DNA from: JAXDAY01 sp034679345
GTDB lineage: Bacteria; Eisenbacteria; RBG-16-71-46; CAIMUX01; VGJL01
DNA: 64,000 bases
Direction: 5' to 3'
Assembly: GCA_034679345.1 (NCBI GenBank)
Contig: JAXDAY010000035.1
Span: forward strand, 30,998 to 94,997
The notes beneath the pieces were generated by a model. That model did no database searches, was not told the DNA's origin, and worked only from the letters and a program-made list of their open reading frames with translations. Shown piece by piece: positions 51,904 through 60,531 of the stretch; the stretch's first letter is position 1; each line of letters begins with the position of its first letter. The position numbers were made by a program, and so were the translations under genes.

Positions 51904-52278
51904 TCAGCGCTTCTCGTTCGCGTCCTTGACGAACCGGTTCAGGACGAAGGAGATCACCGTCATCAGAACCGCGCCCAGCAGGGCGGTGACGAACCCATCG
52001 ATCTGGAAGTCCTTCACCACGGCGCCCGTCGCCCAGATCAGGACGGCGTTCAGGACGAAGATGAAGAGCCCGAGGGTGAGGATCGTGATCGGAAGGGTCA
52101 GGAAGATCAACACCGGGCGGACGATTGCGTTCAGGATCCCAAGAACGAGCGCCGCCAGGCCCAGAGTGATCGCTTTGTCGACGTTGGTCGCTCCGAGAAT
52201 CGTGATGCCCGGGAGTATGGCGGCGGTGAATCCCAGGGCAAAGAATACGACGATGAACCGAATGAGAAGGCCCGACAT
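51904..52278 (-). CDS. Phage-holin family 4 / YvlD-like small membrane protein
   Basis: 124 residues, four hydrophobic segments: LIRFIVVFFALGFTAAILPGI, AITLGLAALVLGILNAIVRPVLIFLTLPITILTLGLFIFVLNAVLIW and a final VTALLGAVLMTVISFVLNRFV. The LGLLNAxVRPVLxxLTLPxTxLTLGLF signature is that of the YvlD/Mycobact 4-TM superfamily. These proteins are widespread outside phages and there are no phage genes here. Function unknown. Confidence 0.88.
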   Translation of the reverse strand: MSGLLIRFIVVFFALGFTAAILPGITILGATNVDKAITLGLAALVLGILNAIVRPVLIFLTLPITILTLGLFIFVLNAVLIWATGAVVKDFQIDGFVTALLGAVLMTVISFVLNRFVKDANEKR

Positions 52279-52410
52279 GACGCCTCCCTTCCGGCGCCGA
52301 GCGCCGGGAGGAGGGTAGCGCAGGGCGGGAACGAGATAACCGACAAACTCCGAGGAACGGCGGCCCCTGGCCGGGACTCTCGCCGGACGCTCAGCCGGTC
52401 AGGCCTTGAG

Positions 52411-52450
52411 TGTCATGATCGATTGTCATGATCGATCGTCATGAGACGAT
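52411..52450. repeat. Short tandem direct repeats (operator-like)
   Basis: TGTCATGATCGAT at 52411-52423 is repeated exactly at 52424-52436 and imperfectly (CGTCATGAGACGAT) at 52437-52450. The array ends 7 bp before the candidate -35 of lat, a usual place for an activator or repressor with repeated sites. Confidence 0.6.
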
Positions 52451-52457
52451 CGCGCCC

Positions 52458-52487
52458 TTGCCCCTGCCCCCCCTCCCCCGCTACACT
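52458..52487 (+). promoter_or_regulatory. Promoter candidate for lat and asparaginase
   Basis: -35 TTGCCC (52458-52463), an 18-bp spacer, -10 TACACT (52482-52487). Same -35 and spacer as the promoter of the WYL regulator. The leader to lat would be about 155 bases. Confidence 0.45.
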
Positions 52488-52648
52488 TAGATGTGGCCGC
52501 TCTCCAGCGGCCCATTCCAACCCATGATCCGCCGCATGCAACGCATCCTGCGCGTCGTCGCGCTCGTCTTCGGGAGCACGTAGCCGTCCTCCCTCCGGAT
52601 CCATACGCCCCCTAAGTCCTTTCACTGCAATCCGGAAGGAGTCTCGTC

Positions 52649-54013
52649 ATGTTACGCACTCGCATACCGCCCGCCCAAGTCCGTCACACACTCCGGCGGC
52701 ACATGCTGGCCGACGGCTACGACCAGATCCTGGATCTGGAGAGAAGCCACGGTTCCTGGATCGTCGACGCCCGGGACGGACGGGAGTATGTCGACTTCTT
52801 CAGCTTCTACGCCGCCATGCCCCTCGGAATGAACCACCCGAAGCTGGATAACGACGAGGTGATCCGTCACCTCGGGCGCGTGGCCGTCAACAAGCCGACC
52901 AACTCGGACATCTATACGACCGTCATGGCCGAGTTCGTCGAGGCCTTCGGCCGCGTGGGGATTCCGGATTCGCTCCCCCATCTCTTCCTTGTCGAAGGGG
53001 GAGCCGTGGCCGTCGAGAACCTCCTCAAGATGGCCTTCGACTGGAAGGTGCGCCGCAACTTCAAGAAGGGCTTCACCCACGAGCGCGGGCACAAGATCAT
53101 TCACTTCCGCGAGTGCTTCCATGGACGGACCGGCTACACCCTCTCGATGACCGACAGCCACGATCCGCGCAAGACGCGCTACTTTCCGAAGTTCGACTGG
53201 CCCCGTGTGACGAATCCCAAGATCACATTCCCATTGGGCGAGCGGAATCTGGAGAAGGTGATCGGGTTGGAGAAGCAAGCGGTCCGAGAGATCAAGCAGG
53301 CTCTCCTCGAGAATCCCGACGACATCGCCGCCCTGCTGATCGAGCCGATCCAGGCGGAGGGAGGGGACAACCACTTCAGGCCCGAGTTCTTCCAGACCCT
53401 CCGGCAGCTCGCTGATGAGAATGACTTCCTCTTCCTCGTCGACGAGGTGCAGACCGGCTTCGGGCTCACCGGAACCTTTTGGGCGCATCCTCAGATGGGC
53501 GTCCAGGTCGATGGGCTCGCTTTCGGCAAGAAGATGCAGGTTTGCGGGATCCTGGGCGGCAAGCGCATCGACGACGTGGAGGACCATGTCTTCCGCCTCT
53601 CGAGCCGGATCAACTCGACGTGGGGCGGGAATCTCGTCGACATGGCCCGCAGCCGTCTCTACCTCGAGATCTTCGAGGAGGAGAAGATCCTGGATCATGT
53701 GCGCGCCGAAGGTACTTACCTCCTCTCGCGGCTTCAGTCGATGGAGCAGGAGCTGGACGGGATCATCTCGAACGTCCGCGGCCGCGGACTCCTCTGCGCG
53801 TTCGACCTCCCGGACGGCTCGATCCGCAAGGAGACCCTCAGGGTGGCGCTCGAAGAAGGCGTCTTCACGCTGGGCTGCGGCGACCGCTCGATCCGTTTCC
53901 GGCCGGCGCTCAACATGCCGCGCGAGGCGCTCGACGAGGGGCTGGCGCGCCTGACGAAGGCGCTTCGGCGGGTCATGGCAGCCCATCCGAGCCCGAGCCA
54001 GGCGAAGGAATGA
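52649..54013 (+). CDS. lat: L-lysine 6-transaminase
   Basis: 454 residues, class III aminotransferase. It transfers the epsilon-amino group of lysine to 2-oxoglutarate, giving allysine. Lat-type features: GREYVDFFSFYAAMPLGMNHPKL near the N-terminus, FLVEGGAVAVENLLKMAFDWKVRRN, ECFHGRTGYTLSMTDSHDPRKTRYFPKFDWPRV, the PLP aspartate in FLVDEVQTGFG, and the FGKK lysine pair at 294-295 followed by MQVCGI. The long match to lysine aminotransferases (NSDIYTTVMAEFVEAF, SSRINSTWGGNLVDM) separates it from ornithine and acetylornithine enzymes. Physiological role may be lysine catabolism or stress persistence. The ATG has AAGGAG upstream; the stop overlaps the asparaginase start. Confidence 0.93.
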   Translation: MLRTRIPPAQVRHTLRRHMLADGYDQILDLERSHGSWIVDARDGREYVDFFSFYAAMPLGMNHPKLDNDEVIRHLGRVAVNKPTNSDIYTTVMAEFVEAFGRVGIPDSLPHLFLVEGGAVAVENLLKMAFDWKVRRNFKKGFTHERGHKIIHFRECFHGRTGYTLSMTDSHDPRKTRYFPKFDWPRVTNPKITFPLGERNLEKVIGLEKQAVREIKQALLENPDDIAALLIEPIQAEGGDNHFRPEFFQTLRQLADENDFLFLVDEVQTGFGLTGTFWAHPQMGVQVDGLAFGKKMQVCGILGGKRIDDVEDHVFRLSSRINSTWGGNLVDMARSRLYLEIFEEEKILDHVRAEGTYLLSRLQSMEQELDGIISNVRGRGLLCAFDLPDGSIRKETLRVALEEGVFTLGCGDRSIRFRPALNMPREALDEGLARLTKALRRVMAAHPSPSQAKE

Positions 54014-55065
54014 TCGAAGGCTCCCCTTCCGCGCCTGCGACGGAGATCCTGGTCGAGGTGACCCGGGGCCCCGAGATGGAATCGCGCCACCGCGGGGCCC
54101 TGGCCGTCGCCGACCCGCAAGGCCGCTTGATCGCCTCCTGCGGGGATCCCGATCTCGCGACCTATGTGCGCTCCGCCGCGAAGCCCTTCCAGGCGCTCGC
54201 GCTCTACGAGAGCGCCGCGATGGAGCGCTTCCGCATCACCGAGGAGGAGCTTGCGGTCGTCATCGCCTCGCACAGCGGCGAGCCGCTCCATCTCGATCTC
54301 GTGCGCTCGCTGCAGGCGCGCAGCGGAGTGCGCGAGGAATGGCTGCGCTGCGGACCGCAGGCGCCCTTCGATCCGCCTACCCGCCAAGCGATGCAGCGCG
54401 CGGGAGAAACGCCCACGGCGATGCACAACAACTGCTCGGGGAAGCACACGGGAATGCTCGCCGCGGCCCTCGCCCTCGGCGCGCCCGTCGATTCGTACCT
54501 CGATCCGTCGCACCCGGTGCAGATGGCCAATCGCCGGCGTCTCGCGATCATGACCGGCTTGGAGCCGGAGCAGATCGGGCTCGCCATCGATGGATGCTCG
54601 GCCCCCACCTTCCGACTCCCTCTCTCGCGTTTCGCCAGGGCCTTCGCGCGGCTGGCGGCCGCGGGGACCGCCGGAAGCGATGAGATGCTCCCAGGTCTTC
54701 GGGCGGCGTGGAAAGCGATGGTCGGCTTCCCGGCGGTCATCGCGGGCACGCGCGAACGCCTTGACACGGCGCTCATGATCGCGGCGCGCGAGGCCGGCAT
54801 CTCCTTGGTGGCGAAGGCCGGGGCCGAGGGGACCTATGCGATCGGCGCTGTGACTCCCACCGGGCCGATCGGGATCGCTCTGAAGATCGAGGACGGCGGC
54901 GAGAGGGCGCGCAACAGCGTCGCCGTCGAGACCTTGGCTCAGCTCGGCCTCCTGCCGCCCGGGATGGCCGACAGGGTCCGCGACTACCACCGGCCCGCCG
55001 TCCGGAGCCTCGCCGGAGCGCGTGTGGGAGGGATCGAACCCGTCTTCCGTCTGCGCCTTCACTAG
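54010..55065 (+). CDS. L-asparaginase II family protein
   Basis: 351 residues of the Rhizobium etli-type asparaginase family, unrelated to classical EcAI/EcAII. Family motifs: VTRGPEMESRHRGALAVADPQGRLIASCGDPD near the N-terminus, the SAAKPFQALAL serine-lysine pair, the VIASHSGEPLHLDLV block, a cysteine-rich MHNNCSGKHTGML element and IDGCSAPTFRLPLSRFARAFARL, then AKAGAEGTYAIGA. It hydrolyses asparagine to aspartate. Start by ATGA overlap with lat, so the two are translated together; a shared nitrogen-catabolic role is plausible. Confidence 0.92.
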   Translation: MIEGSPSAPATEILVEVTRGPEMESRHRGALAVADPQGRLIASCGDPDLATYVRSAAKPFQALALYESAAMERFRITEEELAVVIASHSGEPLHLDLVRSLQARSGVREEWLRCGPQAPFDPPTRQAMQRAGETPTAMHNNCSGKHTGMLAAALALGAPVDSYLDPSHPVQMANRRRLAIMTGLEPEQIGLAIDGCSAPTFRLPLSRFARAFARLAAAGTAGSDEMLPGLRAAWKAMVGFPAVIAGTRERLDTALMIAAREAGISLVAKAGAEGTYAIGAVTPTGPIGIALKIEDGGERARNSVAVETLAQLGLLPPGMADRVRDYHRPAVRSLAGARVGGIEPVFRLRLH

Positions 55066-55161
55066 AAGAGGACTTGGGCTATCATCAGATCCGGGCGCGC
55101 CCCCGCGTCCTGCCGGGTCGGTAGGGTTCGCACGACTCTCCAGGGTTGGGTAGGAGGACCG

Positions 55162-57855
55162 ATGAAGCTCGCATCCCGGCGGTGGATTGCCTGCATCGGC
55201 GCAGGTCTCTCGCTCGTATTCGGTCTCGCGACTCCGGCCACGGCCGATACCGGCAGGCTGGTCGTCCATCTGGAGGCGGTCCAGACCCCGGCATTCCCCC
55301 CGACCCTCTCGCTCATCGGCATGGATCGCGCCGAAGCGGCCGTGGTCGGCGCCATCGCGTTCGCGGCCGGCGAAGTTCGATTCGACGATCTCGAACCCGG
55401 GATCTATCGCCTGGGGCTGGAAGGGACCGCGGGATCCGCGGCATCGGTCGAGATCGGAATCCCCGCGGGGGGAACAGCCGCCGCAGCCTACGATGTCGAT
55501 CGGGCAACGCTCCGCGTCCTGCCCTATGAGCCCGACCCGTTCGGGCTGGCCGACGGCCTCGATGCGGCATGGATCGCGGCGCTGCCCGGCGAGGGGACCG
55601 AAACGGCCTCGGGGCTCTTCACATCGCCCTCCGCTCCGCGCCCGACCGTTCTCGATGGTGTCGATGTCACGGGCAAAGGCTTCCGGAGGCCGGTCGCGGT
55701 GCGCGGCGGATCGATGGTCCGCTCCTATCGCGCGCCCATCGGCGTCGTCTCCGCCGCGAGGGACCGCGCCTCGTTCGAGATCCTTTCCTCCGGAGACGCG
55801 CGCTACTCCGACATCGAAGCCGCGACCGGGAGCCTTGGCAGGCACTCGTTCGAAGGCTCGGCGGCTCGGAGCTTCGGCGACATCTCCTGGAAGCCCCGGG
55901 CGTTCCTGGCCCTTCGAGGGATGAACTATCTCGATGCGACCGGCAGCATCTTCGAGAACGATCGCCTCCCCCACAACGGGCTCGACGAGCTGGAGCTTCT
56001 CGCCCGCGCCGACGCCCGTCCCGGGGCTCGCACGAAGCTCGGTCTCCTGGCCTATGGCGAGGGGACGCGCCGCCACTACTTCCTCGAGCCCTACAGGTAC
56101 AACCCGAGCCACTCGCCCCGGCAGGACCGCGCGAACTTCCAGGGCGCGATGCGCCTGCAGCACCGGCCGAGCTCCGGCTCGCTGCTGCTCGCAGAGATGG
56201 GTTGGCAGAGAACCTATGTCGCGACCGGGGACGGGCGGTACTTCGACGACCTGCGCAAGTACGGCCGCCCCAGCGATGTGAACGACGCGACCGTGGACGG
56301 AATGGGGCTCTACTGGCAGGGCGACGACCCGGCGAGCCTCGCCGACGAGGGGCATGTCTACAACTACTTCCGCAAGAACCTCGAGGTGGACGTCACGGGC
56401 CGCCTCGAGGTCTGGAAAGATCCCGGGACGCCACGCGCGTTCGGCGCGGGCATCCATGCCCGACGCGGGACCTACCGGAGCTACGAGCATCACAATCCGA
56501 TCCGGACGCTCTTCGACGTGGGATACACGAACGCGCAGGCGATCGGCTACGGCATCGACGGGACGGAGCACGACGATTCATCCGAGCGATCGCCCGGGAC
56601 CCCGCTCTCGCTCGCCGCATTCGCCACGACACGGCGGCCCATCGGCGGCGGAGAAATGGAAGCCGGTCTTCGCGCGAGCATCTTTCGCTCCGGGCAGCGG
56701 CCTCTGCGCGACTTGAAGGTGCCGCGCTTCGTCGACCCCGAGCGGTTGAACCTGGACGACGAGAAGACGCACGCGACCATCGATCCGCGCCTGGGATTCA
56801 CCCGATCCCTCGCATCGCGGATTCGCATCTGGACCGCTGCGGGGATCGAGACGCGCGTCCCTCCCTCCGAGGCGCTCTATTACAGCGAGGATTACCTGCT
56901 GCGCGTCGCCGAAACGGACGATCCCGCCTTCCGCAACACCATCCTCGGCAATCCCGGCCTGGCATCGGAGCGAGACTGGAGCGTGGCCGCGGCTCTCGGC
57001 ATCGACCTCGGTCGGTCGCTCCTGCTCCGAGTCGGCGCGGAAGGAAAGCGGACGACGGATGCCATCACCGCCGGCAGCGTCCCCGTGGAGGACGATTCCC
57101 TCACCTACTACATGAACGACGGCGACCGGGACCGGATCGGTCTGTTCGCCCGGGCCGACTGGGAACCGTCGCGCTGGTTGGCGCTTCGCGCATCCTATGA
57201 TCTCTCGCGGACCCGGACGGAGACGAGCGACCCGGTGCTCCTCGACGGCGCCTGGCTCGACCATGATCTCCCTCTGCGCGGGGCCGATATGACCGAAGGT
57301 CTGCCTCTCCTTTTCCCGATCAACGACGACGGCATCGGCCGGGACGCCTATCCCTCGCTCTACGACCGGCGACATCTCGCATCGGTCGCGACACGAATCC
57401 GCGTGCCCGTCGATCTGCTCGGAGAAGGGGGGAGGATTCTACTCGAGGATCTCGAGATCGGAGCGCTCTTCACCTTCGCTTCGGGAAGGCCGTTCACCTG
57501 GGTCCAGTCCTATCCGTTCGGGGAGCTCCTGACGGACGAGTCGCTGCACGAAACCGAGGGGGATGAGCGAAACAGCGGACGCTTGCCGGAGGTCTACCAG
57601 CTCAATCTGCGTCTGACGCGCAAGGTCGATCTCTTCGGGGCCGATCTCCTCGCCTGGGCGGAGGTGCTGAACGCGCTCGATCGGGAGAATCCCATCCGCG
57701 TCTATCACACGACGGGCGATGCGGAAGATGACGGCTGGCGGGATCCCGATGCGGCCTACGACTTGGCGGCCTACCTCGAGCGGCTCCGGGACCTTCACAA
57801 CTACTCCGAACCGCGGCTCTTCAGGGTCGGACTGCGCCTGGGCACGAGGATGTAG
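55162..57855 (+). CDS. TonB-dependent-receptor-like outer-membrane beta-barrel with short divergent plug
   Basis: 897 residues with a signal peptide (MKLASRRWIACIGAGLSLVFGLATPATA). After it, about 80 residues form a beta-sandwich-like unit (GRLVVHLEAVQTPAFPPTLSLIG..FDDLEPGIYRLGLEG), as seen before plugs of SusC/OMR-type receptors. A reduced plug-like region follows (VLDGVDVTGKGFRRPVAVRGG..FEILSSGDARYSDIEAATG). From about residue 230 the chain alternates as a large beta-barrel and ends NYSEPRLFRVGLRLGTRM, a typical barrel-closing strand although Phe is not terminal. I see no clear TonB box. It probably takes up a bulky ligand; TonB coupling is uncertain. A TATCAT -10 candidate lies near 55080. 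Confidence 0.8.
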   Translation: MKLASRRWIACIGAGLSLVFGLATPATADTGRLVVHLEAVQTPAFPPTLSLIGMDRAEAAVVGAIAFAAGEVRFDDLEPGIYRLGLEGTAGSAASVEIGIPAGGTAAAAYDVDRATLRVLPYEPDPFGLADGLDAAWIAALPGEGTETASGLFTSPSAPRPTVLDGVDVTGKGFRRPVAVRGGSMVRSYRAPIGVVSAARDRASFEILSSGDARYSDIEAATGSLGRHSFEGSAARSFGDISWKPRAFLALRGMNYLDATGSIFENDRLPHNGLDELELLARADARPGARTKLGLLAYGEGTRRHYFLEPYRYNPSHSPRQDRANFQGAMRLQHRPSSGSLLLAEMGWQRTYVATGDGRYFDDLRKYGRPSDVNDATVDGMGLYWQGDDPASLADEGHVYNYFRKNLEVDVTGRLEVWKDPGTPRAFGAGIHARRGTYRSYEHHNPIRTLFDVGYTNAQAIGYGIDGTEHDDSSERSPGTPLSLAAFATTRRPIGGGEMEAGLRASIFRSGQRPLRDLKVPRFVDPERLNLDDEKTHATIDPRLGFTRSLASRIRIWTAAGIETRVPPSEALYYSEDYLLRVAETDDPAFRNTILGNPGLASERDWSVAAALGIDLGRSLLLRVGAEGKRTTDAITAGSVPVEDDSLTYYMNDGDRDRIGLFARADWEPSRWLALRASYDLSRTRTETSDPVLLDGAWLDHDLPLRGADMTEGLPLLFPINDDGIGRDAYPSLYDRRHLASVATRIRVPVDLLGEGGRILLEDLEIGALFTFASGRPFTWVQSYPFGELLTDESLHETEGDERNSGRLPEVYQLNLRLTRKVDLFGADLLAWAEVLNALDRENPIRVYHTTGDAEDDGWRDPDAAYDLAAYLERLRDLHNYSEPRLFRVGLRLGTRM

Positions 57856-57898
57856 TCGCAGCGGCGCGCGGAACGTGGGCGGGACGCGCGCGGAAGGC

Positions 57899-57927
57899 TT
57901 GAGTACCGCGCTCCGCGAGATTACTCT
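57899..57927 (+). promoter_or_regulatory. Promoter candidate for the AmmeMemoRadiSam operon
   Basis: -35 TTGAGT (57899-57904), 17-bp spacer, -10 TACTCT (57922-57927), 65 bases before the first start. It separates the operon from the upstream receptor gene. The same -10 occurs before the second secreted-protein copy. Confidence 0.5.
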
Positions 57928-57991
57928 TGTCGGCGAGACTCGGACCCCGCCGGGAGACGCGGCGGACCGCTCCGGGTCGCCACCGGGGTCG

Positions 57992-59581
57992 ATGATGACG
58001 CGAATGCCTCGAACCGCCGAGACGCGCTTCCGAAGCGTGAATCGGATCCTCCCCTGGGCCCTCATCATTGCGGGGGTTGTCGCCATGAATGACGGATTCG
58101 GTCTCACGCCGGCGCGGGGCGCGGTGCGCGCGCCGATCCTCGCCGGATCATGGTATCCGGACGATCCAGCCGAGTTGCGAAGGACTGTCGAGCGCTATCT
58201 GGAAGGCGGAACGACCTGGATCCAGCCTCCCGTCGCGCTGATCGTCCCCCACGCGGGGTATGTCTATTCGGGGCCCACCGCCGGCCGGGGATTCGCCGCG
58301 GTTCGCGGCCAGAGCTTCGATCGGGTCTTTCTCCTGGGCCCGAGCCATCGCGCGTCGTTCAAGGGCGCCGGCCTCTCGGATGCCCATGCGTGGAAAACGC
58401 CCCTCGGAGAGGTCGCCCTGGATCGTGAGACCATCTCCGCGCTCTCCAAGGAGAAGGGCTTCGAGATGACGGCGGCGGCCCACGCGCGGGAACACTCGCT
58501 CGAGATCGAGCTGCCGTTCCTGCAGGTCGCCTTGAAGCCGGGTTTCCGCCTGATTCCGATCATGGTGGGGCATATCGACGCGGCGCTCTGCAAGGAGATC
58601 GCCACCGCGATCTCGGAGCGGAGAGGCGAGCGCGATCTGATCGTCATCTCCTCCGACTTCACTCATTTCGGACCCGACTACGGCTATGTCCCGTTCCGGG
58701 ACTCCGTGCCGACGAGGCTTCGCGCGCTGGATGAGGAGGGGATCGGGGCGATCCGCGAGATGTCGCCGGCGAAGTTCGTCGACTTCATCGTTCGCACCGA
58801 AGCCACGATCTGCGGGGTTTCGCCGATCCGCATCCTGCTGACGATGCTGGGCGGCCAGGAGATGCGCGTCGAGACCTTGGGCTACGCGCAATCGGGGGAG
58901 ATCCTGGGCGACTTCACGAACTCCGTGAGCTACGCGGCCATCGCGCTTGGCGCGGGGCGCGCGGAGGAGGCGGCCTCGCCGACCGCGGCAAGGACGCCGG
59001 ACCCCGTGGATGCGCCGCTGACCGAGCGAGAGCAGGAGTATCTCTTGAGGATCGCGCGAGACGCGATCCTCTCCGCCGTGAGGGGATTGCCGGCCCCGCC
59101 CGATGTGCCTCCGGAGGAGTTCGGACCCTATTCGCCGATTCGAGAGACGCGCGGAGTCTTCGTCACCCTCACGGAGAACGATCGGCTTCGCGGATGCATC
59201 GGGAGCATCCTCGGCGTGGAGCCGCTCTTCCATGCGGTGATTCGCCAGGCGATCAACGCCGCCACCGAGGACCCGCGGTTCGAGCCGGTCGGCGCGGCCG
59301 AGATCGAGAGGATTCACATCGAGATCTCGGTTCTCACTCCCCCGCGTCCGGTCGAGGGGCCCGACGAGATCGTCGTCGGAAAGCACGGCGTCGTCCTCAG
59401 GAAAAAAGGACGGCAGGCCGTTTTCCTCCCTCAGGTGGCGACGGAGCAGGGCTGGGATCGAGAGACGATGCTCGCCTCTCTCTGCCGCAAAGCCGGCCTC
59501 GGCCCTGACGAATGGAGAAGCGGCGCCGAGTTCGATCTCTTCGAGGCGCAGATCTTCGAGGAGCCCAGGAAGTCGCATTGA
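57992..59581 (+). CDS. amrB/amrA: AmmeMemoRadiSam proteins B and A fused (MEMO1-AMMECR1), with N-terminal export-type segment
   Basis: 529 residues, two domains that are normally separate proteins. Residues about 45-325 are MEMO1-like: RAPILAGSWYPDDPAELRRTVERYL, His87 in VPHAGYVYSGPTAGRGF, His119 in LGPSHRASFKG, His225 in DFTHFGPDYGYVPF and Cys274 in TICGVSPIRILLTMLGG, the metal-site set of human MEMO1. Residues about 345-525 are AMMECR1-like, with ETRGVFVTLTEND and LRGCIG at 399-404. Before them is a hydrophobic stretch (ILPWALIIAGVVAMNDGFGLTPARGA) that looks like a signal peptide or anchor. The function of the system is unknown. Starts at 57992, 57995 or 58004 are possible. The stop overlaps the next TTG start. 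Confidence 0.9.
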   Translation: MMTRMPRTAETRFRSVNRILPWALIIAGVVAMNDGFGLTPARGAVRAPILAGSWYPDDPAELRRTVERYLEGGTTWIQPPVALIVPHAGYVYSGPTAGRGFAAVRGQSFDRVFLLGPSHRASFKGAGLSDAHAWKTPLGEVALDRETISALSKEKGFEMTAAAHAREHSLEIELPFLQVALKPGFRLIPIMVGHIDAALCKEIATAISERRGERDLIVISSDFTHFGPDYGYVPFRDSVPTRLRALDEEGIGAIREMSPAKFVDFIVRTEATICGVSPIRILLTMLGGQEMRVETLGYAQSGEILGDFTNSVSYAAIALGAGRAEEAASPTAARTPDPVDAPLTEREQEYLLRIARDAILSAVRGLPAPPDVPPEEFGPYSPIRETRGVFVTLTENDRLRGCIGSILGVEPLFHAVIRQAINAATEDPRFEPVGAAEIERIHIEISVLTPPRPVEGPDEIVVGKHGVVLRKKGRQAVFLPQVATEQGWDRETMLASLCRKAGLGPDEWRSGAEFDLFEAQIFEEPRKSH

Positions 59582-60531
59582 GGCGCCGCGGCTTCCTTGC
59601 TGCGACGGCCGCGGCGGCGCTCGCGTGGCCCTCGCATGCAGACCCTCGATCGCCCGCCGGAGCGCGCGGGGTCGTCGTGGAAGTGGGCCTCGTCTCGGAT
59701 CCCCCTGACGATCGGGTCGTTCTCGCGCGGGCGATCGAGGCACTCCTCGGCGAGCCGATCGAGTCGGCCGTCGCCCGGATCGCGGAACCCAAGGATCGAG
59801 TCGCCGTCAAGCTGAACGCCCTCGCCGGGCGCCGGCTGGCGCCGCGCGTCTCGATGGTGCGCGCCTTCTGTGATCTTCTCGAGGTCGGCGGAGTCGAGCC
59901 GGAGCGGATCATTCTCTTCGATCGCTCTTCGCGCGAGCTCGAACGGGCCGGCTACGCGACGCGCCTGGAAGGCAAGGGCGTCCGATGCTTCGGCACCGAC
60001 TCCATCAAGGGCGGAGGATACGGTGAGGAGGTGCTGGAGCATCGCTCCATCGGGTCCTGCTTCACGCGGATTCTGACCGATCACGCGAGCGTCCTCGTCA
60101 ATGTCGGAATCCTCAAGGACCACGATCTCGCCGGGGTCTCCGCGGGCGCGAAGAACCTCTATGGCCTGATCCACAATCCGAACCGTTACCACGCGAACAC
60201 GTGCGATCCCTACCTGGCGGATCTCCTCGACCACCCGGCGATCCGGCCGAAGCTGCGCCTGACGATCGTCGATGCTTGGGAGGCGCAGTGCCACGGAGGC
60301 CCCGCCTTCAACCCCGCCTTCGCGTTTCCGGCGCGGCGGCTCTATCTGTCTCGCGATCCGGTCGCGATCGAGCGCGTCGCGTGGAAGGCGATCGAGGACG
60401 AGCGCGCGCGCCGCGGCCTGCCGAGCCTCGAGGAGGAGCGCCGGGCGCCGCACTGGATCGAGTCGGCGGCGGCCCTGGGGCTCGGCGAGGCGGATCTCGA
60501 TCGGATCGAGATCCGGAGGATCGAGGGATGA
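59578..60531 (+). CDS. DUF362 domain protein with twin-arginine signal
   Basis: 317 residues. Start TTG in a TTGA overlap with the previous stop and AGGAAG 5 bases upstream. The N-terminus RRRGFLAATAAAALAWPSHA is a twin-arginine export signal ending at an AxA-like site. The body is the DUF362 fold: VAVKLNALAGRRLAPRVSMVRAFCDLL, PERIILFDRSSRELERAGY, VLVNVGILKDHDLAGVSAGAKNLYGLI, DPYLADLLDHP and YLSRDPVAIERVAWKAIEDER. Other DUF362 proteins carry ferredoxin clusters; none is visible here (few cysteines). It lies between the fused AmrBA and the radical SAM enzyme and overlaps both, so it is probably part of the same process. Confidence 0.87.
   Translation: MRRRGFLAATAAAALAWPSHADPRSPAGARGVVVEVGLVSDPPDDRVVLARAIEALLGEPIESAVARIAEPKDRVAVKLNALAGRRLAPRVSMVRAFCDLLEVGGVEPERIILFDRSSRELERAGYATRLEGKGVRCFGTDSIKGGGYGEEVLEHRSIGSCFTRILTDHASVLVNVGILKDHDLAGVSAGAKNLYGLIHNPNRYHANTCDPYLADLLDHPAIRPKLRLTIVDAWEAQCHGGPAFNPAFAFPARRLYLSRDPVAIERVAWKAIEDERARRGLPSLEEERRAPHWIESAAALGLGEADLDRIEIRRIEG

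Larger units (their letters stand above)
52279..52648. other. Divergent intergenic region upstream of lat
   Basis: 370 bp between YvlD-like (minus) and lat (plus). It holds 13-bp direct repeats (52411-52450), a promoter candidate (52458-52487) and a GC hairpin GGCCGC/GCGGCC (52495-52512) near the expected transcript start. A 19-codon frame follows at 52524, without a ribosome site. The part before 52411 shows nothing recognisable. Confidence 0.5.

Noticed and set aside
51904..52278. Prophage remnant suggested by the holin-like name of the YvlD family
   Set aside because: No phage structural, integrase or lysis genes nearby, and this family is common in non-phage chromosomes.
52524..52583. 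A 19-codon leader peptide (MIRRMQRILRVVALVFGST) before lat
   Set aside because: No ribosome site and no attenuator-like lysine codons; too short to support without conservation data.
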